Assembly: GCA_018241405.1 (NCBI GenBank)
Contig: JAFEDY010000037.1
Coordinates: forward strand, 12,361 to 76,360
Source: Pseudomonadota bacterium
GTDB taxonomy: Bacteria; Pseudomonadota; Gammaproteobacteria; Burkholderiales; Burkholderiaceae_C
Direction: 5' to 3'
Length of the DNA stretch: 64,000 nt
The stretch's first letter is position 1, and each line of letters starts with the position of its first letter. The notes under the pieces are model-generated. The model was given only the letters and a program-made list of their open reading frames with translations, was not told the DNA's origin and searched no databases. Below, in pieces: positions 23,593 through 31,744 of this stretch. Position numbers and translations under genes: made by a program.

Positions 23593-26037
23593 ATGCAACG
23601 TGAAATCACCGACCTCGCCCCCAGCCTGTCCACCCAACCCATCAGCATGGATGTGCTGAAGGAGAAATACTTCAAGGCTGGCGAGAGCGATGTCGAGGAT
23701 CTGTACCGCCGCGTGGCCCGCGCCCTGGCCTCGGTCGAGCGCGAGGACATCCGCGAGGCCATGCAGGCGCGCTTCCTCGACAACCTGCGCGCCGGTGCCA
23801 TCGGCGCCGGGCGCATCATGAGCGCCGCCGGCACCGACATCCAGGCCACGCTGATCAACTGCTTCGTGCAGCCCGTGGGTGACTGCATCCAGGGCGTGGA
23901 CGACGCCGGCTACCCCGGCATCTACGAGGCCCTGCGCGAGGCCGCCGAGACCATGCGCCGCGGTGGCGGCGTGGGCTACGACTTCTCGCGCATCCGCCCG
24001 CGCGGCGCCATGGTCAAGGGCACGGCGTCCATGGCCTCGGGGCCGTGCAGCTACATCAACGTCTTCGACCAGTCCTGCTCCACCGTGGAGAGCGCGGGCG
24101 CTCGCCGCGGCGCGCAGATGGGCGTGCTGCGCATCGACCACCCGGACGTGCTGGACTTCATCACCGCCAAGCGAACGCCGGGTCGCTGGAACAACTTCAA
24201 CGTCTCGGTCGGCGTGCCCGACGCCTTCATGCAGGCCGTGGAGCAGGACGGCGACTGGGAGCTGGTGCATGGCGCGGCCCCGGGCGCCGATCTGGTAAAG
24301 CAGGGTGCCTACCAGCGCGCCGACGGCCAGTGGGTGTACCGCAAGCTGCGCGCACGCGAACTGTGGGACACCATCATGAAGTCGGCCTACGACTTCGCCG
24401 AGCCCGGCATCCTGTTCCTGGACCAGATCAACACCGACAACAACCTGCACTACACCGAGACCATACAGGCCACCAACCCCTGCGGCGAGCAGCCGCTGCC
24501 GCCCTATGGCTGCTGCGACCTGGGCCCCATCATCCTGACGCGCTTCGTGCGCAACCCCTTTGGCCTGCACGGCGAGGCGGCGTTCGACTTCGACGCCTTC
24601 GAGCAGTCCGTCGCCACCCAGGTGCGTGCGCTGGACAACGTGCTCGACGTGACTTTCTGGCCCCTGCCGCAGCAACAGGCCGAATCGGCCGCCAAGCGCC
24701 GCATCGGCGTGGGCTTCACCGGCATGGGCAACACCCTGGCCATGCTGTGCAAGCGCTACGACCGCCAGGACGGGCGCGACATGGCGGTGAGAATCGCCGA
24801 GCGCATGCGCAACGCCGCCTATCGCGCCTCGGTCGAGCTGGCCAAGGAAAAGGGCGCCTTCCCCAAGTTCAAGGCCGAGGGCTACCTGGCCAAGGGCACG
24901 TTCGCCAGCCGCCTGCCCGAGGACATCCAGAAGTCCATCAAAAAGCACGGCATTCGCAACAGCCACCTGCTGTCCATCGCGCCCACGGGCACGGTGAGCC
25001 TGGCCTTTGCCGACAACGCCTCCAACGGCATCGAGCCGCCGTTCTCCTGGACCTACACGCGCAGGAAGCGCGAGGCCGACGGCAGCAAGAGCGAGTACGT
25101 GGTCGAGGACTACGCTTGGCGCCTGTACAAGACGCTGGGCGGTGACGTGAACAAGTTGCCCGCGTATTTCGTCAGCGCCATGGACATGGCCGCCGCCGAC
25201 CATGTGGCCATGATGGAGGCCGTGCAACCCTTCGTGGACACGGCCATCTCCAAGACCGTCAACGTGCCGGCCGACTACCCCTACGACGACTTCAAGGGCC
25301 TGTACCTGCAGGCCTGGCACTCGGGCCTGAAGGGCCTGGCCACCTACCGCCCCAACAGCATCCTGGGCGCGGTGCTGGAGGTGCCCGCCGCCGAGTCCAA
25401 GCCCGCTGCCAAGAGTGAACCCGAGCCCAAGCCCGAGCCGGCCGCGCCCGTCGATCCCATGCGCATCGTCATCGAGAGCCGCCCCAAGGGCGGCCTGTCG
25501 GCCGTGGCCGAGAAGATCGAGTACTGGACGCAGGAGGGTCAGCAGCGCCTGTACCTCATCGTCTCCTTCCTGCCCGTGCCCGATGGGCGTGGCGGCACGG
25601 TGGACCGCGCCATCGAGTTCTTCATGCCCGTGGGCCAGAGCAGCGAGTCCCAGCAGTGGATCACCTCCAGCATGCGCCTGCTGTCGCTGGCGGCGCGCGG
25701 CGGCTTTCTGGAGCGCGCGCTGTCCGACATGCGCAAGGTGGCCTGGGACCGCGGCCCCGTGCGCCTGGGCACCTACCAGCGCGCCGACGGCGCCCAGGTG
25801 CCGCTGTGGCATGACTCGGAAGTGGCGGCCGTGGCCTATGCGGTGCAGAACATCCTGGCGCGCCGCGCCGAGGCGCCGCAGCAGCAGGTGCTGCCGCTCG
25901 ACGAGCCCGACATGCCCGCCGGCATGCCGCCCGCCATGGCCGGCAAGAAATGCCACGAATGCGGTGCCCATGCCGTGATCCGCAAGGACGGCTGCGACTA
26001 CTGCACCCAGTGCGGCGCGCTGGGCAGCTGCGGCTGA
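23593..26037 (+). CDS. nrdJ: Adenosylcobalamin-dependent (class II) ribonucleoside-diphosphate reductase NrdJ
   Basis: Reduces ribonucleotides to deoxyribonucleotides with coenzyme B12, working with or without oxygen. It has 814 residues. ATLINCFVQP carries the first redox cysteine (C90). N295-P296-C297-G298-E299 is the catalytic loop with thiyl-radical C297. LLSIAPTGTVSLAFADNASNGIEP is a conserved reductase block. An Ala/Pro/Glu linker (about 595-618) precedes a C-terminal domain ending in a zinc ribbon, CHECG...CDYCTQCG. It lies just upstream of narXL, which fits anaerobic growth on nitrate. I see no cobalamin riboswitch in the 265 bases before it. Confidence 0.95.
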   Translation: MQREITDLAPSLSTQPISMDVLKEKYFKAGESDVEDLYRRVARALASVEREDIREAMQARFLDNLRAGAIGAGRIMSAAGTDIQATLINCFVQPVGDCIQGVDDAGYPGIYEALREAAETMRRGGGVGYDFSRIRPRGAMVKGTASMASGPCSYINVFDQSCSTVESAGARRGAQMGVLRIDHPDVLDFITAKRTPGRWNNFNVSVGVPDAFMQAVEQDGDWELVHGAAPGADLVKQGAYQRADGQWVYRKLRARELWDTIMKSAYDFAEPGILFLDQINTDNNLHYTETIQATNPCGEQPLPPYGCCDLGPIILTRFVRNPFGLHGEAAFDFDAFEQSVATQVRALDNVLDVTFWPLPQQQAESAAKRRIGVGFTGMGNTLAMLCKRYDRQDGRDMAVRIAERMRNAAYRASVELAKEKGAFPKFKAEGYLAKGTFASRLPEDIQKSIKKHGIRNSHLLSIAPTGTVSLAFADNASNGIEPPFSWTYTRRKREADGSKSEYVVEDYAWRLYKTLGGDVNKLPAYFVSAMDMAAADHVAMMEAVQPFVDTAISKTVNVPADYPYDDFKGLYLQAWHSGLKGLATYRPNSILGAVLEVPAAESKPAAKSEPEPKPEPAAPVDPMRIVIESRPKGGLSAVAEKIEYWTQEGQQRLYLIVSFLPVPDGRGGTVDRAIEFFMPVGQSSESQQWITSSMRLLSLAARGGFLERALSDMRKVAWDRGPVRLGTYQRADGAQVPLWHDSEVAAVAYAVQNILARRAEAPQQQVLPLDEPDMPAGMPPAMAGKKCHECGAHAVIRKDGCDYCTQCGALGSCG

Positions 26038-26077
26038 GAGGGCAGGACTTGAGGTTCTTTGCGGGGCAGGTCTTGGC

Positions 26078-26091
26078 TTGATGAAAGTCAA
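26078..26091 (+). promoter_or_regulatory. FNR/CRP-type box upstream of narX
   Basis: TTGATGAAAGTCAA matches the FNR consensus TTGAT-N4-ATCAA at nine of ten defined positions with exact spacing, and is flanked by further symmetry (TCTTGG / TCAAGA). It sits 33 bases before the narX start and would make narXL respond to oxygen loss. Seen by eye only. Confidence 0.65.
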
Positions 26092-26124
26092 GACGCGAGC
26101 TGTCCAGGCGCCTACACTGGCGCC

Positions 26125-28038
26125 ATGCGCAACAAGCCCACGCTGTCGACCAAGCTGCTGGCCATGGGCACGGCGTTCCTGCTCGTGGCCCTGGCCTCCA
26201 TAGGCTTCACGCTCTGGGTGACCTGGCAGCTCGAGGGCGGCGCCGCGGCCGTGAATGAGGCGGGGCGCCTGCGCATGAACATGCTGCGCATGATCCTGGC
26301 GCAGCAGAACGAATCACCACGGGAATTCACGCAACTCAAGCAGCGCTTTGACGAAGGGCTTGAGCTGCTGCGCACGGGGGATCCGGCACGGCCGCTGTTC
26401 GTGCCCTGGAACGACGAGACGCGCACGCAGTACGAACATATCCGCTCGCAATGGCTGGCCATGCAGCAGGAATGGAAGCTGGCCCTGCCGCACGAGAGCG
26501 GCGCCGCCGCGGTGGCGCGCGGCGATGCCTTCGTGAGCGAGATCGACGGCTTCGTGCAGTCCATCGAGCTGCGCATCATGCGCTGGACGGCGCTGCTGCA
26601 TCTGTTCCATCTGTTCCTGGTGGCGCTGGCCATCGCCGCGGCCGTGGCCTTCATCGCCATGAGCTATCTGCTGGTGCTCAACCCCGTGACGCGGCTGCAG
26701 CAGGCGCTGGCGCGGGTGCGCCAGGGCGACCTGGGCACGCGCCTGGAGGTGGAGTCGGACGACGAGTTCGGTCAGCTGGCGGCGGGCTTCAACCTCATGG
26801 CCCATGCGCTGCAGGCCTCGCACGAGGGGCTGGAGCGCAAGGTGCGCGAGAAGACCGCCAGCATCGAGGTGCAGAACCAGCGCCTGTCCGCGCTGTACGC
26901 CGTGAGCGCGCTGGGTACCGAGGCCGGTAGCCTGGAGGCCCTGGCCCAGGGCTTCGTGCAGCAGATCCGCCGCGTGGCCGGCAGCGACGCCGCCGCCCTG
27001 CGCTGGTCGGACGAGGCCAACCAGCGCTACGTGCTGCTGGCCGCCGACGGCCTGCCGCAATCCCTGGCCGAGCAGGAGCATTGCCTGAACACGGGCTCCT
27101 GCGAATGCGGCCAGGCGCGCGAACATGCACGTATGCGCGTGATTCCCATCGTTCCCATGGGGGGGCTGCAGCTGCCGCACTGCCGCGAGGCCGGCTACGA
27201 GACCGTGGTCAGCATCCCCGTGCGCCTGCACCAGCGGCTGCTGGGCGAGGTGACCCTGTTCTACCGCAGCACGCTGGAGCTGTCCGAGGACATGCGCGAG
27301 CTGCTGTCCACCATGGCGCGGCACCTGGCCAGTTCCATGGAAGGCCTGCGCGCCACGGCGCTGGAGCGCGAGGCCGCCGTGGCCGAGGAGCGCGGCCTGA
27401 TCGCGCGCGAGCTGCACGACTCCATCGCTCAGTCGCTGGCCTTTCTCAAGATCCAGACCCAGCTGCTGCGCGACGCCGTCGCCAAGGGCAATACCGGGGC
27501 GCGTGACCGCAGCATGGCCGAGCTCGACGTGGGTGTGCGCGAGTGTTATGCCGACGTGCGCGAGCTGCTGGTGCACTTTCGCACCCGCACCCAGGACGAG
27601 GACATCGAGGAGGCGCTGCGCGCCACGCTCTCGAAGTTCGAGCACCAGACCGGCGTGGACACGGCGCTCGCCATGTCCGGCCAGGGCCTGCCGCTGGCGC
27701 CCGACGTGCAGATCCAGGTGCTGCACATCGTGCAGGAGGCGCTGTCCAACGTGCGCAAGCATGCCGGGGCGCGCCATGTGCAGCTGCGCGTGCAACGCCA
27801 CCCCTGCTGGCGCTTCGAGGTGCAGGACGACGGCGAGGGCTTCGACCCCGAGGCCGTGCCCCCCGATTCGCTGCATGTGGGCCTGGGCATCATGCGCGAG
27901 CGCGCCCAGCGTATCGGCGCCCACCTGAGCCTTCAATCCAATGCCGGTGGCGGCACCAGCGTGATCCTGGAACTGCCCGCGGCCGGGTTGGAGGAGCGCG
28001 TGCCGGCCGCCGTCAATTCATTCAGCACCGCCGCATGA
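26125..28038 (+). CDS. narX: Nitrate/nitrite sensor histidine kinase NarX
   Basis: Membrane sensor that detects nitrate and phosphorylates NarL. It has 637 residues. Membrane segment 1 lies at about 11-33 and is followed by the nitrate-binding P box NEAGRLRMNMLRM (44-56). Membrane segment 2 is at about 157-185, then HAMP (186-238), a coiled stretch, a GAF-like central region with a cysteine group (CLNTGSCECG and PHC), and the HisKA_3 domain with H431 in RELHDSIAQSLAFLKIQ. The ATPase domain follows (EALSNVRKHAGA, DDGEGFDPE). I start at ATG 26125, after an FNR-type box. The stop overlaps narL (ATGA). Confidence 0.94.
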   Translation: MRNKPTLSTKLLAMGTAFLLVALASIGFTLWVTWQLEGGAAAVNEAGRLRMNMLRMILAQQNESPREFTQLKQRFDEGLELLRTGDPARPLFVPWNDETRTQYEHIRSQWLAMQQEWKLALPHESGAAAVARGDAFVSEIDGFVQSIELRIMRWTALLHLFHLFLVALAIAAAVAFIAMSYLLVLNPVTRLQQALARVRQGDLGTRLEVESDDEFGQLAAGFNLMAHALQASHEGLERKVREKTASIEVQNQRLSALYAVSALGTEAGSLEALAQGFVQQIRRVAGSDAAALRWSDEANQRYVLLAADGLPQSLAEQEHCLNTGSCECGQAREHARMRVIPIVPMGGLQLPHCREAGYETVVSIPVRLHQRLLGEVTLFYRSTLELSEDMRELLSTMARHLASSMEGLRATALEREAAVAEERGLIARELHDSIAQSLAFLKIQTQLLRDAVAKGNTGARDRSMAELDVGVRECYADVRELLVHFRTRTQDEDIEEALRATLSKFEHQTGVDTALAMSGQGLPLAPDVQIQVLHIVQEALSNVRKHAGARHVQLRVQRHPCWRFEVQDDGEGFDPEAVPPDSLHVGLGIMRERAQRIGAHLSLQSNAGGGTSVILELPAAGLEERVPAAVNSFSTAA

Positions 28039-28718
28039 ACGCCACCTCCATCACTCTGTTCCTGATCGACGACCACACTCTGCTGCGCCGCGGGCTCGTG
28101 GCCCTGCTCTCGCAATATGCCGACCTGCGCGTGGTGGGCGAGGCGGGCGATGCCGCCGAGGCCCTGCGCCTGCTGCCGCAGCTGCGGCCCGACGTGATCC
28201 TGCTGGACAACCACCTGCCCGGCGTGCGCGGCGTGGACGCCATCGCCGGGCTGCGCGAGGCCTCGCGCGGCAGCCGCGTGCTCATGCTCACCGTGAGCGA
28301 GGACGGCGAGGATCTGGGTGCGGCGCTGCGCCACGGCGCCCAGGGCTACCTGCTCAAGACCATAGACGGCGACCTGCTGGCCCAGGCCATACGCCGTGCC
28401 GCGCGCGGCGAGCCCGTGGTCAGCCCGGAGATGATGGGCAAGCTGGTGGCTGCCTTCCAGTCCCAGGGAGCACCCGAACCCATGCCTGAGCCCGAGGCCC
28501 AGGAGCAGGAGCAGGACGCGGCCCCTCAGCTGTCGCCGCGCGAGCAGGAAGTGCTGCGCGAGATCGCCCGCGGCGCGAGCAACAAGGAAATTGCCCGCCA
28601 GCTGTCCATTGCCGAGACCACGGTGAAGATCCACGTACAGCACATCCTGCGCAAGCTTGGCCTGACCTCGCGCGTGCAAGCCGCCGTGTATGCCTCGGGC
28701 GGACAGCGCCCGGAGTAG
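28035..28718 (+). CDS. narL: Nitrate-responsive regulator NarL
   Basis: LuxR/FixJ-type response regulator, 227 residues. The receiver domain has D12/D13, phospho-acceptor D58 in ILLDNHLPG and a Lys in YLLKTIDGD. A Glu/Pro/Gln linker (about 150-165) leads to the helix-turn-helix SPREQEVLREIARGASNKEIARQLSIAETTVKIHVQHILRKL. NarL proteins bind heptamers near nitrate-regulated genes and activate narGHJI when nitrate is present. It overlaps narX by four bases. A stem-loop repeat separates it from the first transporter gene. Confidence 0.94.
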   Translation: MNATSITLFLIDDHTLLRRGLVALLSQYADLRVVGEAGDAAEALRLLPQLRPDVILLDNHLPGVRGVDAIAGLREASRGSRVLMLTVSEDGEDLGAALRHGAQGYLLKTIDGDLLAQAIRRAARGEPVVSPEMMGKLVAAFQSQGAPEPMPEPEAQEQEQDAAPQLSPREQEVLREIARGASNKEIARQLSIAETTVKIHVQHILRKLGLTSRVQAAVYASGGQRPE

Positions 28719-28734
28719 CGCCGGGCGATTCAAC

Positions 28735-28790
28735 TTTGATAGCTTCCGGCGCTTGATGAATAAGCGCTGGAGCCGCGTTTTGTTTGAATC
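28735..28790 (+). repeat. Interspersed stem-loop repeat (family A), copy 4, between narL and narK1
   Basis: The sequence TTTGATAGCTTCCGGCGCTT continues GATGAATAAGCGCTGGAGC and ends TTTGTTTGAAT. The arms GGCGCTT (28748-28754) and AAGCGCT (28762-28768) form a stem with a 7-base loop. A separate hairpin, CGCCCGG/CCGGGCG (28707-28727), lies just upstream at the end of narL. Together these may end or slow the narXL transcript. Confidence 0.8.
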
Positions 28791-28935
28791 CGTCGGCTGG
28801 ACCGTAGTTCTTTGGTAGTAGGGGGCGGCCGGGCGCCATCGTTCTTTTGCACCCGCCCATGCCTTCCACCGAGGTATGGGAAAACCCTAGGGTTTGCGCG
28901 AACATCCATGCACATATCCAAGAGAGGACTACTGC

Positions 28936-30222
28936 ATGGCATCCGCGTCGCACGCTGCGGCCAACGACCCCCGCCGCAACCGCCAGGCCTGGTCGGTGCT
29001 CATCGTCAGCACCCTGGCCTTCACCGTCTGTTTCATGGTCTGGATGATGTTCGGCATCATCGGCATCCCGATCAAGAAGATGCTGGACCTGAACTCCACG
29101 CAGTTCGGCCTGCTCACGGCCATGCCGGTACTCACGGGCTCGCTGGTGCGCGTGCCGCTGGGCATCTGGACGGACAAGTTCGGCGGGCGCATCGTCATGG
29201 CGGTGCTGCTGGCCATCACCGTGCCCGCCATCTGGATGATGGGCTACGCCACCGAATACTGGCATTTCCTGGTGATCGGCCTGTTCGTCGGCCTGGCCGG
29301 GGGCGCGTTTTCGGTCGGCACGCCCTATGTGGCGCGCTGGTTCCCCAAGAGCCGCCAGGGCATGGCCATGGGCGTGTACGGCGCGGGCAACTCGGGCGCG
29401 GCGGTCAACAAATTCGTCGCCCCGGTGATCCTGGTGGCCTTCGGCTGGCAGGCCGTGCCCCATGTGTACGCAGCCATCATGCTGGGCACGCTGGTGCTGT
29501 TCTGGCTGTTCAGCCACAGCGACCCGGCGCACCTGGTGGCGAGCAACGTCAAGTTCACCGACCAGCTCAAGGCGCTCAAGGACCCCAAGGTGCTCAAGTA
29601 CTGCCAGTACTACAGCATCGTGTTCGGCGGCTACGTGGCGCTGGCGTTGTGGATGGTGCAGTACTACGTGGGCGAGTACGGCCTGGACATCCGCGTGGCG
29701 GCGCTGCTGGCGGCCTGCTTCTCGCTGCCCGGCGGCGTGCTGCGTGCCATCGGTGGTGTGCTGTCTGACAAGTACGGCGCGCACAGTGTGACCTGGTGGG
29801 TCATGTGGGTGAGCTGGATCTGCCTGTTCCTGCTGTCGTATCCGCAGACGGACTTCACCATCCTCACGGTGAATGGCCCGACCACCTTTCACATCGGCCT
29901 GAACGTCTACATGTTCACCGCACTGCTGGCGGTGCTGGGCGTGGCCTGGGCCTTCGGCAAGGCCAGCGTGTTCAAGTACATCAGCGACGACTACGCCGGC
30001 AACATCGGCGCCATCAGCGGCATCGTCGGCCTGGCCGGCGGCCTGGGCGGCTTCATCCTGCCCATCCTGTTCGGTGTGCTCATGGACTGGACGGGCATCC
30101 GTTCCAGCGCCTTCATGCTGATGTACGGCGTGGTCTGGGTGTCGCTCATCTGGATGTACTGGACCGAGGTGCGCCGCACCGACCTTCTGACCGGCACGGG
30201 CGCTGTGCCTGCCGGCCGCTGA
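28936..30222 (+). CDS. narK: Nitrate/nitrite transporter NarK1-type (nitrate/proton symporter)
   Basis: A 428-residue major-facilitator protein with about 12 membrane segments. The motif GIWTDKFGGRIVMAV between segments 2 and 3 is the family loop, and GVYGAGNSGAAVNKFVAPVI and the later ASVFKYISDDYAGNIGAISGIVGLAGGLGGFILP are the two nitrate-signature regions. In organisms with two tandem NarK genes, the first (NarK1) usually imports nitrate with protons to start respiration. I start at ATG 28936, with AGAGAGGA just upstream. narK2 follows 31 bases later and narG soon after, so the genes likely form one operon. Confidence 0.93.
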   Translation: MASASHAAANDPRRNRQAWSVLIVSTLAFTVCFMVWMMFGIIGIPIKKMLDLNSTQFGLLTAMPVLTGSLVRVPLGIWTDKFGGRIVMAVLLAITVPAIWMMGYATEYWHFLVIGLFVGLAGGAFSVGTPYVARWFPKSRQGMAMGVYGAGNSGAAVNKFVAPVILVAFGWQAVPHVYAAIMLGTLVLFWLFSHSDPAHLVASNVKFTDQLKALKDPKVLKYCQYYSIVFGGYVALALWMVQYYVGEYGLDIRVAALLAACFSLPGGVLRAIGGVLSDKYGAHSVTWWVMWVSWICLFLLSYPQTDFTILTVNGPTTFHIGLNVYMFTALLAVLGVAWAFGKASVFKYISDDYAGNIGAISGIVGLAGGLGGFILPILFGVLMDWTGIRSSAFMLMYGVVWVSLIWMYWTEVRRTDLLTGTGAVPAGR

Positions 30223-30253
30223 ACTCCCCTCCACCACGATCGGAAACCACATC

Positions 30254-31699
30254 ATGGCGAGCAATGCTGTAACCCAGAGCGATGGCCGTGCAGGCCGGAT
30301 GCTGCACATCTGGACCCCCGAGGACAAGGCCTTCTGGGAGCGCGAGGGCGAGGCCGTGGCCAAGCTCAATCTGTGGATCTCGGTGCCCGCGCTGTTCCTG
30401 GCCTTTGCCATCTGGCAGGTCTGGAGTGTGGTCGCGGTGAACCTGCCAGCGCTGGGCTTCAAGTATTCGACCAACCAGCTGTTCTGGCTGGCGGCAGCGC
30501 CGGCGCTGTCGGGCGCGACGCTGCGCATCTTCTACTCCTTCATGGTGCCGGTGTTCGGCGGGCGGCGCTGGACGGCGCTGTCCACGGCCTCGCTCCTGAT
30601 CCCGGCGCTGGGCATTGGCTTTGCGGTGCAGGACAACACCACGGCCTACCCGACGATGCTGATCCTGGCGCTGCTGTGCGGCCTGGGCGGGGGCAACTTC
30701 AGCTCCAGCATGGCCAACATCAGCTTCTTCTTCCCGAAGGAGCGCAAGGGTTCGGCCCTGGGCGTGAACGCGGGCCTGGGCAACCTGGGCGTGTCGGTGG
30801 TGCAGTTCCTGAGCCCGCTGGTCATCACCCTGGGCATCTTCGGCATCTTTGGCGGCGACGCCCAGGTCATGATGCGCAACGGCGAGCCCCAGCATGTCTG
30901 GGCGCAGAACGCCGCCTTCATCTGGGTGCCATGGATCGCCATCGTCTCCGTCGCCGCCTGGTTTGGCATGCATGACATCGCCGACGCCAAGGCCAGCTTT
31001 GCCGCCCAGGCCGCGATTTTCCGTGCCAAGCACAACTGGATCATGTGCTGGCTGTACCTGGGCACCTTCGGTTCCTTCATCGGCTTTGCCGCGGGCTTTC
31101 CGCTGCTCATGAAGGCGCTGTTTCCCGGCATCAATCCCCTGGCCTATGCCTGGATGGGGCCGCTCCTGGGCGCGGTGATCCGCCCCTTTGGCGGCTGGCT
31201 GTCGGACAAGGTGGGCGGCGGCGTGGTCACGTTCTGGAACTTCATCGTCATGGTGCTGGCTGTGCTGGGCGTGCTGTTCTTCCTGCCCAAGGGCCTGAGC
31301 GCGTATTCACTGCCCTTCGGCCCGCAGGAAGGCAGTTTCACCGGCTTCTTCCTGATGTTCCTGGTGCTGTTCTGCACCACCGGCATTGGCAATGGATCGA
31401 CCTTCCGCATGATCCCGGTGATCTTCCTGAACCAGAAGCTGAGCGCGCTGCGCGGCAACGACGAGGCGGCGCAGGCCCAGGCCATCAAGGACGGCAACAC
31501 CGAGGGCGCGGCCGCCGTCGGCTTTGCCGGTGCGCTGGGGGCCTATGGCGGCTTCTTCATCCCCAAGAGCTACGGCAGCGCCATCGCCGCCACGGGTGGG
31601 CCCGAGTTCGCGCTGTGGATGTTTATCGTGTTCTATGTGCTGTGCGTCGTCATCACCTGGTGGTACTACGCGCGCAAGAACGCCGAGATGCCCTGCTGA
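30254..31699 (+). CDS. narK2: Nitrate/nitrite transporter NarK2-type (antiporter)
   Basis: The second major-facilitator nitrate transporter, 481 residues, about 12 membrane segments. LCGLGGGNFSSSMANISFFFPKERKGSALGVNAGLGNLGVS and the C-terminal GFAGALGAYGGFFIPKSYG are the nitrate-signature blocks. It has a longer loop between the halves (GDAQVMMRNGEPQHVWAQNAAF) and a hydrophilic insertion (LRGNDEAAQAQAIKDGNTEGA), both typical of NarK2. NarK2 proteins exchange external nitrate for internal nitrite, preventing nitrite build-up while NarG works. It is followed 45 bases later by narG. Confidence 0.92.
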   Translation: MASNAVTQSDGRAGRMLHIWTPEDKAFWEREGEAVAKLNLWISVPALFLAFAIWQVWSVVAVNLPALGFKYSTNQLFWLAAAPALSGATLRIFYSFMVPVFGGRRWTALSTASLLIPALGIGFAVQDNTTAYPTMLILALLCGLGGGNFSSSMANISFFFPKERKGSALGVNAGLGNLGVSVVQFLSPLVITLGIFGIFGGDAQVMMRNGEPQHVWAQNAAFIWVPWIAIVSVAAWFGMHDIADAKASFAAQAAIFRAKHNWIMCWLYLGTFGSFIGFAAGFPLLMKALFPGINPLAYAWMGPLLGAVIRPFGGWLSDKVGGGVVTFWNFIVMVLAVLGVLFFLPKGLSAYSLPFGPQEGSFTGFFLMFLVLFCTTGIGNGSTFRMIPVIFLNQKLSALRGNDEAAQAQAIKDGNTEGAAAVGFAGALGAYGGFFIPKSYGSAIAATGGPEFALWMFIVFYVLCVVITWWYYARKNAEMPC

Positions 31700-31744
31700 G
31701 CCACATCACTACAAAGACCCCGAAGATTTCCAAGGAGCCTCACG

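Noticed and set aside
23530..26091. 853-codon minus-strand frame opposite nrdJ
   Set aside because: Antisense shadow of nrdJ with low-complexity His/Gly/Leu content and no domain.
28719..28935. NarL heptamer sites before narK1
   Set aside because: No heptamer close enough to TACYYMT was found by eye in either direction, so no site is called.
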